Source: Diplonema japonicum
Lineage: Eukaryota; Euglenozoa; Diplonemea; Diplonemida; Diplonemidae
NCBI GenBank assembly: GCA_964019335.1
Contig: OZ025652.1
Location: 1 to 64,000 of the forward strand
Direction: 5' to 3'
DNA length: 64,000 bases
A program made the position numbers and the translations under genes. The notes under the pieces are model-generated. The model made no database searches, was not told the DNA's origin, and was given only the letters and a program-made list of their open reading frames with translations. Below are positions 11,801-26,800 of this stretch, piece by piece (position 1 is the first letter of the stretch; each line of letters begins with the position of its first letter).

Positions 11801-14800
11801 CGTGCCGAAAGTGGTGTCCCAGTAACAGCCGAGGTCCTTGCTGCACGGGCACGGGGTTGTGATCTTGGAGCAGTCCTTGTTTGCACACTTGTTGTTTGTC
11901 GCATCCCAACTGCAGCGCAGTTCCGGGTCCGTCTCGCACGCTCCCTCCGACGCGTACCTCAGGCAAACCTTCACGTCGCACTTGGAAGGTGCCTCAGCCA
12001 CATCCCAGTGGCATTCCTTGTCGTGGTCGCATGTCTGCTCGTCGTCGTACTGCCTGCACTTCTTGAACTTACACGTGGTGTCCCACTCGCACGCCTCGTC
12101 CGCAACGCAGGTCGCCGAGTCCGTCGCGATACACCTCGTCTTCTTGCAGTGGTCCACAGACCACTCACAGACCTCGGGAGCCGCCGCGCACTCTTGTTCC
12201 GTGGGATACGTGCACTCCTTCTTTGTGCACTCAGAAATCTTCGAGTTCCACTCACATACGTTCGGATCGGTGATGCAACTGTCCTCCGACCTGTGGTTCA
12301 CACATGGCTTCTCCACACAACGATACATGTTCACGTCAACCATCACCCACGCACAGCCTCCGTTCTCCGTCACAGCCTCGCAGGTCGGCTGCGTTGTCTG
12401 ACTCGGGCACACCGGCGGTTTCTTGAAGCACGATGCGTCCTGCCACTCGCACGCCGTGTCAGCAGCGCAGGCAGTCTGGTCGCAACCGTGAGATCTGCAT
12501 GGGTGTGCCGTGCACTGCAGTAAGGATTCAGACCACACACAGCCCGTATCCGCCTTGCACCCACCTGCGGCCGCGTAGGTCACGCACGGCTGGTTCACGG
12601 AGCTGCTGACGGTGCTCCCCTTCAGCATCGCCCCCCCGAAAGTCTTCGTTCTGTCACACAACGCCGTCAACACTTTCTCGTTTAGGTCGTCGATCTCCAA
12701 TTCCAAAAAGTGCTCGGCGTGCGCCACCGACACCAGCGTTTTCATCTGGTCCGCAGCAGCGTTGTCCTCAGCGGTCCTCGTAGCGAGGCGGCGAAGGGTC
12801 ACCCCGAACACCTGAACCGTGGGGTCTAGAGTCGCCATCGCCAGCTTCATCTTGTCCTCATCAGACACCTTTCCGCTCGTCAGCATCAGCACCACCTGCT
12901 TCCTCGTTGTAGGGCTTTGGCTTGAGAGTACGGACTCAGCATGCGCGAGTGCCTTCTCCGTGTAGCGACCGCCGCTGCCGCCCAACATATTGGCGGAGTG
13001 GAATATAAGGTCTCCGAAGAGCTGGTTCAAGTCGCCAGACAACAGACCCGCAGCCGAGGGGGTTGCGGGGTTAGTTGGGCTAGTCACCAGCATCGGCTGC
13101 ACGCTCGAACCGACCTGCACGAAGGCGACCCTTGTCCCATCCAGGCTCGTTGTCGCCTTCGGCACGATGTACGAGTCTCCGTTCAGAGGCAGCGTCCTCA
13201 CCCAGTCTTTCAGCATCTCCATCAGGGCGTCATATCCGTTGGGGTGGCGCCCGAAAGCCCATTGCATGGACTCCGTACCGTCGAACAGGACCACGATGTC
13301 GAGCGGCGGGCACGCCCCGAAGGCTGCCTCCACGCACGAGTTTCTTGACCCCACCCAGAAGCAGCTCGAGTCGTCGGCGCAGTGACACGGTTTCCCGTTG
13401 TGCCTCCTGCACGTGGATGGGACGCAGATGATGCCGTCCCAAGCACACGCTGCGTCCAGGTTGCAGTCACCCTTGGCGGTCCACCTCGAGCAGTGGGTCT
13501 CCTTGCAGTACGCGGGGGAAACATTCACCTCCCACTCACACCCAGCCTCGTTAATGCACGACCCTTCTTCCAGATACTCCACACACCTCTTCTTCTCGCA
13601 CTTCGAATTCTTCCAGTCGCACTTCGGGTCGTCCGTGCACTTTTCTTCCTCGGTATAAACACACGTCTTTGGCCCGCACTTGGACGCGGCCTGGTCCCAC
13701 TCGCAGCCCTCCGGGTCCGCCAAGCACTTCTCCGTCGTGGTGTGAGTACACTTTTTAACAATGCACTTTTTAGCAGATGCCCACTCGCAGCCTGCGACGT
13801 CTGACACGCACGCGGACTCGGTGTGGTGCTGGCAGGGCGCGGGCTCGCACTTGTTCGTCCAGACGCACTCATAGTCGTTCATGCAGGTCGGCTCGTCCGG
13901 GTATGCGCACACCTTCTCCTTCGTGCACGTGGAGTCGCCCGTCACGTTGAACTGGCAGCGGTGCACGGGGTCGGAGAGGTCCACGCACTGGTCCCTTGAG
14001 CAGTACTGCAAGCACGGGGTCACCGTGCACGCCACGAGACCATCGTCCCACATACACCCAGAGTCACGGTTACACTCTGCAGAGCCTCCGTGGAAAGAGC
14101 ACGGCAGGTGCGAGTCCGTTGTCTTCAGGTCCACAAGCCAGCTGCCCCACGCGGTGCTTGGGTTGCACCACTTGTCGAACACCTTCGCCCTCAAGTTGTC
14201 AATTGCGATGTTCTCGAAGTGTGCAATCTTCGGTTCCGTCACGATGGGCTGAAGAGAAGCCATGGCGTCGTTGTCGAGCGTGGCGTGAGAGTCGCTCCTC
14301 CTCACCACGACACCGACCAGGTGCACGCCGGTTGCCTGAATATTTCCGAGAGGCCCCGCTAGCTTGCTCTCGTCCATGACAGGGCTCCCCAAAAGCACCA
14401 GCACGATCTTCTTCCTCCCGTCGACCGGGTACGTCGGTCCGGAGAGCAGACCCGACGCCATCTCGAGGGCATCGAACAGGTAGGTGTCCTTCGCCATGTG
14501 GTTGTGCTCCTGGAACGACAGGTCCTGCCTCAGCTCGGGGATGTACCCCGAGAGCCTTCCCTTCGCTCCGGCGTCTGACACAAGGGCAGAGCTCGCCCCA
14601 AGAGTGTTCTTGTCCCCGCTGAACTGCACGATTGCGACCCGAGCAGAGCCTGGGGCGTATTTCGTGGGGTCTTTTCCGGCTGCCCCAACGTCACCAGGGA
14701 GAGGCAGCAGGTACACCCAATCTTTGATCATCTCGATGAGGGCGAAGTAGCCGTTCGGGTGGCGCCCGAATGCCTGGGTCATCGACTTCGATCCATCCAG

Positions 14801-17800
14801 CAGAATCACAATGTCCATTGTGGGGCATGCACCGTAGTGCACGTCCACGCAAGTCCCGTCGTGCCAGAAACAGCCTGGGTCCGTGGTGCACGCACAGTGC
14901 TCGTGCACGTTCTCACACCTCTTTGTATCACAGGTCCCAAAGTCCCAGGCACATGCGGGCTCCAGGTCGCAGGTGGTCTCGTTGAACTTCGCACAGTACT
15001 TCTCTTTGCACATACCGGGCGAGGTCGTCGGATCCCACTGGCACTGCGTCTCTGTCGCCGACGAGCACGACAACTCATCCACGTAGCCCACACATGGCTT
15101 CTCCACGCACGTCTGGCTTGCAGTGTAGTCGCACCACAGCTTGTTCTCAGCTGACTCACAGCAGGTCTGGTTTCCGGGTGAGCACGACACACACCTCTTC
15201 GGCTTGCACACGGCGCCATTTTGGCTGCTTGCATCCCAGACGCAGATGTCTGCGAGATCTTCACATGTCACCTGTGTGATCAGCCTCATACACGGCTCGG
15301 GAGTGCACAGCTTCCGCACACTGTCCCACACGCACCCTTCTGCGTCCAGCAGGCACGGTTCCTCGTCCTCATGCTGGCACGGCTTCTCCACACACTTGTT
15401 CTTCGTGCTCTCCCACATGCACTCTGCGTCCCTTAAACACTCCGAAACCGAGGGGTGGCCACAGGGGGGCTTTTTCCCGCACCCTTGCGTCGTCGCGTCG
15501 AAGACGCAGTGGTTGTCAACGTCCGCCATGCAGCTCACTTCATCGCAGTGATCGTAGCACGGTGTCGCCCCGCAGCTCAGGGTCGTGTCGGACCAGACAC
15601 AGCCGACGGCGCGGTTGCACGTAATCTTCCCGTCTATCTGCACACAAGGAACTGTGCTGTTGCCTGTCCCCGCAGAGCCGCCGCTGGCAGACGACACGAA
15701 CTTGCCCCACTTGCTGTTGGGATCACACAACCCGGTCAGCACCTCCGTAGGGATCTCGTCCATGGTCAGGCTCATGAAGTGGTCGTCCGCTTTCTCCGAG
15801 ACAACCGGCTTCAGGGCAGCCTCAGCAGCGTCATCTGCAGAGCTGTGAGCGTTGAACCTCCTCACAGCGATACCGAAGGTGATCACTTGCAGCTGCTGCA
15901 GCTTCGCCCTCACCGACGTGAGGCGGTCGCCGTCCATAAGCACACCGTCAGTGATGATGATGACGATCCTGCGACGACCGTCGAGCGGGGAATCATTCGT
16001 CAGCATGTCAGCAGCCACGTTCAGCCCCTCCTCGATGAAGGTGAGCTGCGCCATGTAGTTGTCCTCGTGCCACGTGATGTCACTCTCCAGCTGTGTGAGG
16101 TCTCCGCTGAGGCGGCCACCGCTGCCTACCGTCAACGGGGTCCTCTGCGCCGAGTTCACAACTCCCCCTGTTGCAGGGTCGACTGAGTTCTTTTGACCGC
16201 TGAACTGCACCAACCCAAGCCTCACGCCGCCAGTGGACGACGCCGAGTTCGATCCCACCGTCGAGAGCTCCCCACTCAGAGGGAGTGTCTTCACCCAGTC
16301 TCGAATCATCTCCATCATGGCGTAGAAACCGTGCGGGTGGCGCCCGAATGACTGGCTCATCGAGCCAGACCCGTCCAGCACCAGAACCGCGTCAAGCGTC
16401 GGGCACTTACCAAACACCTGCTCCTCGCAGCGCGCACGACCGCCGGCTGTTGACCAGAAACACTCCGTGTCTTGCTGGCACTCGCACTTCCCCGGGATCG
16501 TGTGGCAGGTCTTCTTCACGCACGCCTGCCCGGCGTCCCACTTGCAGCCGGTGTCAAGAGCGCAGGTCGTTTCATTCTCGTACCTTGCGCAAGGCTTCAG
16601 CTGGCAGCTCCCGGGTGCCGCAGTGGTGTCCCAGTGGCATTTCTTGTCAGCGTCACACGAACGGTCATCAGCGTACTCCACGCAAGGCCTCACCACACAG
16701 CGAGAAGTAGCTTCCTCCCACTGGCACAGCACGTCGGACTTGCACACGTCCTTCTCGGTGTGAGGCGTACACTTCTTGGGTGTGCACTTGGTGCCGGGCG
16801 CGGTAGCGTTCCAGTCGCACGTGGCGTCGTTTTCACACGCCGACTGCGAGTCCAACATCACGCACGGTTTCACCCCGCACTCCGAACTCTTCCATTCACA
16901 CACGTATTCGATGTCCGCAAGACACCCATCCTCGGAGGTGTGGTAGCAAGGCTTCACTCCGCACTCCGACGCTGTCGTGTTCCACATGCAGCCCGCTTCC
17001 CCCTCGCATGTCATCTGCGCTGTCCCGCCGCACACTTCCTTGCGGTAGCAAGTCTTGTCAGCAGCGCTCCACCCGTTCACGCAGTCGTTTGCGACGTCCT
17101 GGTTGCAGGTGGTCTCGTTACAGTGGATCACGCACGGCGATGTCCCACACGAAAGCTGGTTCCATGCGCAGCCCACGTCGCTCATGCAGTCCCTTTTCTT
17201 CGTGTACGCATTGCACGGCTGGTGCTTGCCACCCGCCACCCCCATCGCGATCGAGGAGCCGAACGCAGTCAACGGGTCGCACAGCTGTGTCATTGGACCG
17301 CTGCTCGAAGCGAGCTCATCCATGTCCACGTTCACGAAATGCGTGTTGTGGGGTGACGAAGTGATAGGCTTCAGCGCTTCTTCGGCGTCCGTGTCCACCT
17401 TCGTGTGCGAAGCGAACCTCCTCACCACGATACCAAACACCTCGGCCCCCACGGAGTCGAGATTTGCCTTCGCGTCCTCCAAGTACGCTTGGTCCTGGAG
17501 CTGCCCGTCAGTGATGACGTACACGGCCCTCCTCCTCCCGTCAGTGGGGGAGTTCTGCAAGATGCTCGCCGCCATTTGCAAACCGAGGTTCACGTAGGTC
17601 CCCTTTTCCATATAGTTCGCCTCGTGCCAATCCAAGTCCGCTGAGAGCTCTGCAAAGTTGCCGGACAGCCTCCCCGCCGTCCCCACCCCAGCGGGAGTCT
17701 TGATTGCCGACCCTACAACAGGGGTTTTGGTGAGAGGTGCTGTTGCCACCCCGCTAAACTGCACGAAGGCAACACGGATCTTCCTCGACGCAGCGGTCGT

Positions 17801-20800
17801 GGCCACAGGGGCACCGGCGTTCTCCCCGGACAAGGGGAGCCCGCTCACCCACGCCCTCAGCATCTCCACCATCCCGTAGAAACCATGCGGGTGGCGACCA
17901 AAGACCTGGCTCATGGAAGCAGACCCGTCGAACACAACGACAAGGTCCAGTGTGGGGCACGTCCCGTACTTCTGGTCCACACAGGTCTTCTCCCCTGAAA
18001 GCCAGAAGCAGTCGGGTTCCTTGTGGCACGAGCACTGGTCACCGAGCATCCCGCATTCCTTCTTCTTGCAGATGCTGGTTGCAGGGTCCGTCAAACACGC
18101 GGGGTCCTGGTCACACTCGCTAGCATCACAGATGCTGGTTTGCATGTCGCAGTACTTTCTGCAGTACTTCACGTTGCAGGTGCCAGGGGCGATGTCGGTG
18201 CTCCACTCACAGCTGTCGTCTGCAACGCAGAGCTTCTCGCTCTGGTACTGCTTGCAGGGTGCAGGCACACACGTGTTGCTCTCCCACACGCACATCCCCG
18301 GCTCCGTCGTCGTGCACGCCATCTGGTCAGTGTACTTGCACCTCTTAGGCTCGCACTGGACAGCGTCCGCGTTCCATTGGCACTCCGTGTCCAGGATGCA
18401 GCTGTCCTTGTTGTCGTAGTTGCACACCTTCTTCTTACAGTCTTGGTTCACGTTGTCCCAGTCACAGCCAGCAGGATCCGCGAGACAGCCCTGCTCGTTG
18501 TCGTGCTTGCACACCTTTCCAATGCACACGGTACCAGTCCACTGGCATTCAGCGTCCGCCTTGCACTCAGCCTCCATCGGGTGGCTGCACACCTCCTTCT
18601 TTCCGCACGACGACGCGCCCCATTCGCACATATTCACTGTGTCGGCCGTGCACTCCGCGTCCGAACAGTGCTCCAAGCACGGCGAGTCTGCGCACGACAG
18701 GGTCGCGTCGAACCACACGCAGCCGGAGTCCTTGTTGCACTGGTCCTTACCAAAGTGGAGCTTGCAAGGCTGCCTGCCGACAGAGACCATGCCCACAAAC
18801 TTGCCCCACTCCGCGTTGGGATCGCAGAGCCCGTTCAGCGAGACCGCAATCTCGTCAACCTGTACGTTTACGAGATGTCCTGTCTTCGGGTCCGACACGA
18901 GGGGCTGCAGGGTTTGCTGCGCCCTTTCGTCGACAGCAGTGTGAGTGTCGAAGGGACGCACCACAACCCCGAACACCTGCACCTGCGCCTGGTCCAGCTC
19001 AGAGCGCACCGTCTGGTGCTTGTCTGCGTCGTCGAGTTCATTGTCCGTCACAATGATCAGTACGCGCATCCTCCCGTCAACGGGCGAGGTACGGAACAAG
19101 CCAACAGCTTTCTGCAAACCAGCGAGGAGGTAGGTGGTTTGGGGAAGGGGCTGCGTTACGAGGTTCCCTCCCATGAAGTTCTGCTCCATGAAGAAGAGGT
19201 CCGCCTCTACCTCCGACAGGGAGCCAGTGAAGCGACCCTCGCTCGTACCGGGACCGGTGGAGGAAAGGGCCTGTCTACTGTTCGATGGCGCCCAGCTCTC
19301 GCTACCTGCGAACTGCACGAACGCGAGGCGAACTGTCTGCGAGTTCGCAGGCGCGGCCGCTCCAGCCACGTTCCCGCTCAGGGGAAGGGTCTGTGCCCAG
19401 TCCTTCACAACCTCCACCAGGGCATAGAAGCCCTGGGGGTGACGCCCGAACTTCCTGGCCATCGACACACCACCGTCCAGAAGCACAACCACGTCGAGCG
19501 TGGGGCATGTTCCGTAGCGCTGGAAGGTGCAGTGCTGCTTCCCAGCTGCGGTGCTGAAGTAGCAATCGGGGTCTGCCTCGCACGCGCATTTGTCCGTCAC
19601 TTTGTTGCAATCCTTCTCCACGCAGTTCGTCCCCTCCAACATGCATGCCCTCTCGCTCTCGCACGTGTTGCTGTCGATGATCATCTTGCAAGGTCCCACG
19701 CTGCAAATAGCCGGCGATTGCTTCACGTCCCAGTGGCAGCCCTCTGAGGCCTCGTTCGAGTTGCAGCACCTCTCGTCCGCGTAGGCAACACACGCCTTCA
19801 TCTCGCACGCGGAACCACTCCAGCCGCACTGCTCGTTGCTCGTGCAGTCTGCCGGCGTTGAGTAATCGCACGGCTTCAACACGCACATCGCAGGGATACC
19901 GGCCTTCAAGCACGCCTCGTCCCACATGCACTTCACATTTGCAGTACAGCCTGCCTTGTCGGAGTATTGGCACGGCTTCTCCTGACAACTGCCGTCCTTC
20001 GAGGACCACTCACAGTCGTACGTGGAGTCTGCAGTGCAACTGTTCTCATCGGGGTAGCTGCACGGCTTGTCCACGCACTTCATTTCCCTCCAGCTGCATG
20101 TCGTATCGACGTTGCACGCGGTCTCCCCAGAGTGTTTCTTGCACCCCTCTTCCTTGTAACACACGCTTTCGCTTGCATCCCAACTGCACTTGTTAGGCAC
20201 ATCCTTGTTGCAGAGGGTGTCCGAGCAGTGCTTGATGCAGGGGGTGTCCACGCATGCAGCGAGAACGTCGCGGAACACACATCCGAGATCGGCGTTGCAG
20301 CCATCCTTCTCATTGTAGTTCCCGCAGGGCTTGTGTACCCCGGCCTGGGCCGCGTCCACAATGTACTTCCCCCACATGCTGTTCGGATCGCACAGCCCGT
20401 CGAGGGTGTCCGAGATCTCGTCTAAGAGGAGGTTGTAATAGTGCTCCGCGTGCGGCTCCGAGGTGATAGGCTTCAGGGTGGCCTCAGCGTCAATGTCCGT
20501 CTGCGTGTGGGCATCGAAGCGCCTCACCACGATACCGAAGGTCATCACCTCCTCCAACTCTAGACGCTTCCTCGCGTCCACAAGCTTGTCCGCGTCCTGA
20601 ATCTGCCCGTCGGTGAAGATCAGGAGAACCCTCTTCCTCCCGTCCTTCGGAGAGGACTGGAACATGTCGGCCGAAACGTCGAGAGCCGCGGCGATGTAGG
20701 TCCCACCCTCCATGAAATTTGTCTCCTGCCACACCAGATCAGACTTCACTTCGTCCTTGTCACCGGACAGCCTACCACCGCTCCCAGTCCCGGTAGGGGT

Positions 20801-23800
20801 CTTCTGGGCGCCATCGACAAGATCCGATCCGGGAATCTTGATCGCGGGCTTGCCGCTGAACTGCACGACACCGATCCTGGTCTTGCCAGTCGGAGTTGTG
20901 GGAGCCCCCGCTTTCTCCCCGCTCAGGGTAAGCTTCGCAGTCCACACCTTCAGCACCTCCATCAGCCCGTAGAAACCATGCGGATGGCGTCCGAAGGTCT
21001 GTGTCATCGACGCCGACCCGTCCACTGCGAGCACGATGTCGAGCGTCGGGCACTCGCCGAACTTCGCTGTCTTGCACACCCCCTTGTCCCAGAAACAGTC
21101 TGCATCCTTGTGGCAACGGCACGTGTCGTTCTGGAAAGACCCGCACTCCTTGTCTACGCACTTGTTCTTGGTCTGGTCCCACATGCACAACCCGTCACCG
21201 TTGCACGCGTTCTCGTTTGTGGCATACCTCTCGCAGTACTTAGGCTCGCACTCGGTGGTCCAGTCGCAGCTGTCGTCCAGCCTACATTCGATCTCGCTCT
21301 GGAACCCCTTGCAGGGGGCCGTCACGCACTTGTTATTTTTCCACATGCACATCCCCGGATCGGTGGTCTCACACGCGGTCTGGTTGTCGTACGTGCAAAG
21401 CTTAGGCACGCACTCCGGCACCAGCGGCTTCCAGCTGCACTTCAAATCCAGCACGCACTGGTCCAAGTTGTCGTAGTCGCACGGCTTCTCCCCGCACGTC
21501 TGGGCGATGTTGTTCCACACACACGTGTCGGGATCAGCCACACAGCCCTGCTCGGTAGTGTGCTTGCACTTCTTTCCGATGCAGGTCCCCTTTTCGTCCA
21601 CTTCGCACTCGGGGTCCTTTTCACATGCCGACGTATCGGTGTGCTTGCAGATCTTCTCCTTCTCGCACGAAGCCCCGTTCCACACGCACCTGTTCATCCC
21701 GTCCGCAACACAGACCCCCTCCTCACAGTGGGTGAGGCACGGGGAGTCTCCGCATGAAAGTGATGTGTCAAACCACACGCACCCTGCGTCCTTGTTGCAC
21801 ACGTTCTTCTCGGCGTGCAGGTTGCACGGCTCACGTTGCACCGACGACGACGCTGCAGCAACGTGCTTGCCCCATTCTGTGTTGGGGTCGCACAGACCGT
21901 TCAGCGATGTGGCGAGCTGGTCGACTTCCACGCTCACGAAGTGCGTGCCTTTCGGGTTCGACACAATCTCCTTCACGTCGGCATCCGTTTTCAGATCGTC
22001 TGCGGACTGTGCAGTCAACGGGCGCAGTGACACACCGAACACCTCCACCTGAGAAGCAGAGAGGTCCGCCATCGCTGCCTGGTACTTGTCCTTGTCGCTC
22101 AGGGGGCTGTCCGCTACAACAATCAACACACGCCTCCTGCCATCTACGGGGCTGTTCTGGAACAGGCTTGCCGCCTTCTCCAGACCTGCCTGCAGGTAAG
22201 TGGTCTGCGGGGCAGGCTGTCTCGCGGCGTTCCCACCCATGAAGTTGTCCTCCTGGAATTCCAGGTCCTTTTCAATCTCCGAGAGCACACCGGTGAAGCG
22301 GCCCTCGCTCGTCCCGGTCCCTGTAGACATCAGAATCTGCCTGGCTTCACCAGCAGGCCACAAACTGCTGCCTGCGAACTGCACGAACGCGAGGCGAGCA
22401 GCGTTGTTGTTGGCAGGGGTCGACCCAGCGGCACTACCAGAGAGAGGCAAGGTCCTCGCCCAGTCCTTCACAACCTCCACCAGGGCATAGAAGCCCTGGG
22501 GGTGACGCCCGAACCTCCTGGCCATCGACACACCACCGTCCAGAAGCACAACCACGTCGAGCGTGGGGCATGTTCCGTAGCGCTGGAAGGTGCAGTGGTT
22601 CGACCCAAGCACGAAGAAGCAATCGGGGTCGGCCTCACATGGGCATCTCGTGGTGTATTTTCCGCACTGCTTCTCCAGACAAGTGCTCCCAGTCCCCTCC
22701 CACTTGCAGTTCCTCTCTGCATTGCACACGCCCTCCGAGGCGAACAGACGGCACGGCTTCTCTGCGCACACAGCGGGAGCTTGCGCCACGTTCCAGTGGC
22801 AGCCGTCATCGCGGTTGCAGCACTTCTCATCGGGGAAGTGAGCACAAGTCGCCACAGAGCACGCGCCGCTGCTATTCCACGAACACATCACGTCTGCCTT
22901 GCACCCGCTCTCGCTTGTGTGCGTGCAAGGCTTCATGATGCACATCTGGTCCTCCGGGGCAGTGCATGCCGCTTCCCACATGCACTCGCTGTCTGCAGTG
23001 CAGTCAGCCGTGTTGTTGTAGTTGCACGGCTTCTCAGCGCACTTCTTTGTTACTGTCGACCACACACAGTAGTAAGTAGAGTCTGCGGTGCAGCTTGCCT
23101 CATCAGGGTAGTTGCACGGCAGCGGAACGCACTGGAGGGTGTTCGCGTTCCACATGCAGTTCGCGTCGTTGTCGCAGTTCATCTCATCGGTGTGCGGGCA
23201 ACCGGGAGGTTTCTTGAAGCACTCTTGAAGTGTGGTGTCCCACACACACTCAGTGGAGGCCTCCTTCTCGCAGACTGCTTTGTCGCAGTGACCCACGCAC
23301 ACATTCTTCAAGCACGCTGTCAGGGCATCTGACCATGTGCACCCCGTGTCTGCTGCACACGTTGTCTTCGCGATGTAGTTCTGACAGGGATGGTGCACGC
23401 CGGCCTGCGCGGGTGTCTGCACAGGCACTATGAGGTGTCCCCATGGTCCATTCGGGTCACACAGCCCGTTCAACGCTTTGTCGGGAATCTCGTCAATCTG
23501 CAGGTTCAGGAAGTGCTCTGTCTGCGGAAGGGACACAATGGGCTTCAGCGTCGCCTCCGCGTCCACGTCCGTCTGCGTGTGTTGCGAGAACCTCCTCACA
23601 ACGATACCGAAGGTTTGCACAGACAACCCATCGAGCTCCTGCTTGGCCTGCACCATGATGTCCTTGTCGGTCCCTGCATCTTGGATCATCCCGTCCGTGA
23701 AAATAATGAGCACCCTCTGTCTCCCGTCAACGGGAGACGAGCTTGTGAAGATGGTGGCAACCCTCTTCAAACCCTTTGCGATGTATGTACCAGCCTCCAA

Positions 23801-26800
23801 ATAGTTGCTCTCGTGCCAGTCCACATCCGTCTTCAGCTCCGTCGACGCACCAGAAAGGCGGCCGGCAGTCCCCACCCCCACGGGGCTCACAGCAACAGAG
23901 TCCACTACTGGACCGCTCCACGTGTTGGGGGGGCTGAAGAACTGCTGGCGACCAGAGAACTGCACCACAGCAACACGCACCTTACCGGTGTTTGCCTGCG
24001 AAGAAGCACCGACGGTAGCCGCTTCCCCGTTCAGAGGGAGGCTCTGAATCCAGTCATTGAGCATCTCCATCAGAGCGAAGAACCCTTGCGGGTGATGCCC
24101 GAAAGACTGAGACATAGACTGTGAACCGTCCACTAGGGCCACAACATCCATCGTGGGGCACTGCCCGTAGTTGTTCTTCACGCACGACCCGGCGTTACCC
24201 ACAGCCTTCCAGAAGCACTTGGCATCTTCGATGCAGGGGCACTTCGTCAGGTCGTTACAGTTCTTCTCAACGCACGCCTTCTTGCCGTCGTCCCAGTTGC
24301 AGTTGCCGTCGGCGTTGCAGGTGGGGCTGTCCTTCAGCTTCGCACAGGGCTCTTCCACACACATGGCGGGCGAAATGGACGGGCTCCAATGGCACCCTTC
24401 CCTCTTGTTGCACGGGAGCTCTTCCATAACCTCGGTACACGGCTTCTGCACGCAAGTCGTTGTGTTCACGATCCAGTCGCAGTACGGGTCGGCCACACAC
24501 TCGGTTCTGCTGGTTTCAGTGCACTTCTTCTCTGCACAGCCGCCGGCGTTCACAATCACCTTCCCGACCGAACCCGTGCATATCGGGCCACTCACTGCTG
24601 TGCCCCATTCACACGCGTACCCGAGCACAGCTTTCTCACTCGTCTTGGCTACGCTGCTCCATTCCCCGTTCGGGAAAAAGTAGCCGTCCCCGGTCGTAGC
24701 TGACGGCTCGCCGGCCATCCAGTTCTCGTAGCTGGTGATGCCTGTCCCAGCATCAGGACCGGTGCTCCACTGCCAAGCCCCACCCGTCGCGGACGCGCCC
24801 ATCCAGCCCTCAGCCGCAACCTTCCCTCTCGCAACTTCAGTCTCAGTCTCGCTGCTCACCGTCATCAGGTAGCCGCTTGCCCCGAGGAAGGACTTCGCAG
24901 CACACGCCTGCTTCGCGTCTTCCCACGTGCACCCGGCCTTCTTCGTCCCACCAGCCGCCTGGCACACCGTGTTCGACACATAGTAACGGTAGTAGTGGCC
25001 GGTCCTGGCGTCGTACACACCTTGGCCGTAGTTCCAGGTGATCCCCCTGGGGTTGCCTGCGGCTGATGTTGTCGCGAAGCTAACCTTGTTCAAGGCCTCC
25101 GTGAACTTCTCCAGTGACTTGTCCTGCCCGTCCATCGAGGTCAGCACCAAGGTCCCCGTCGCCGCGGACCATTCGGTCTTCATCCCGAGGGCGGGGCATT
25201 CTGCGCACTCCAGCGTGTCCTTACCCTTAATGTACTCGATGCTGTCGATGCTCACCGCTGCGCCATTCACCAGCCCAGCACACTTGTTCGCACTGCATGT
25301 GGTGGTGTCATCGCAGGTCAGGTTGAAGGGGAACATCTTCACTCCCCTGCTGTAGGACAGGGGGTTGTTTCCGTTATTCCAGTCACATGTCGCGTCATCC
25401 TCGCACGTCGTTTCATCGGGGTAGTTGCACGGCTGTTCCGTACACTTCTGGTCGATGTTGTTCCACACACACTTGTCGGGGTCCGCCACGCAGCCCTGCT
25501 CGGTGTCGTGCACGCACTTCTTGTCGACACACGTAGATTTGTCCTTCGACACCTCGCACGCAGGGTTCTTCGGGCACTTCCCAACAGAGAGGGAGCTACA
25601 CTCTACCTCTGGCTTCTTCTGGCACAGCAACTTGGAAACGTCCCACTCACACCTGTTCGCTTTGTCAGCTGTGCACTCAGGTTCACCGCAGTGCTGCATG
25701 CAAGGGGTATCCGCGCAAGAGAGGGTTGCGTCGTACCACACGCACCCAGGGTCCGCGTTACACTGCCCCATTAGGGCATGCTGCTTGCAAGGCTTGTGCG
25801 TCCCAGTGCTGCTGCTGCCGTTCTGGCCCACCACGAGCTTCCCGAATTTCCCATTCGGGTCGCAGATATCACCCAGAACCATGTCCGGTACCTCGTCAAT
25901 CATGAGGTTCTGGAAGTGGCCGTCCTTCGGAACGGACACGATGGGCTTCAGGGTCTGCTCGGCGAGGTCATCTACCACAGTGTGCGCGACCGCTCTCCTC
26001 ACAACGACACCGAACACCTTCACCTTCTCCCTGTCAAGCTCGCCACGAGCAATCGATAGGGAGCTGGGGTCGAAGATCTGCCCATCCGTGATGATGATGA
26101 GCACTCTCTGCCTCCCGTCGTTCGGAGAAGCGTGGAACATCTCCGCCGCGTCGTTCAGCCCCTTAGAGATCATGGTGCCTCCGCCGTAGTAGTTGTCCTC
26201 CTGCCAGTCGATGTCTGCGTTCAGCTCCGCGAGGTCGCCGGTCAGAGAGCCGGAAGATCCTACACCAGCTGGGGTCGCCTGTGCGTCCGCCCTTCCGGGG
26301 TCCGCACCACGTGCGTTCACACCCGAGAACTGCATGATCCCAACTCGCACCTTCCCCGTGTTCGCTTGCGAGTTGACCCCCACGCTTCCCTTCTCCCCTG
26401 ACAGGGGCAGGGTAGTCACCCAGTCCCTCAGCATTTCCATCATGGCGTCGAAGCCATGCGGGTGGCGCCCGAAGGACTGAGACATGGAACCAGATCCGTC
26501 GATCAGGAACACCAAATCCAGGGTCGGGCACTGCCCGTACTGGAAGGGTGTGCAGAACTTCTTGTCGCCGTTCCAGAAGCACGTGGTATCCTTCCTGCAC
26601 TCACACTCCGCAAGCTTTCCGCACTCCTTCTCCACGCACTTGTTGCTGTCGTAGACGCACTTGCTGTCGCTGTCGCACTTTGGCTGGTCTGCGTTCATCT
26701 TGGCGCAGTACTTCACGCTGCACTGCGCAGGCGTCACCGAGATGTCCCAGTGGCAGTCCCCCTCGGCATTGCAGCACCTTTCCCCAGAATGGATGGCACA

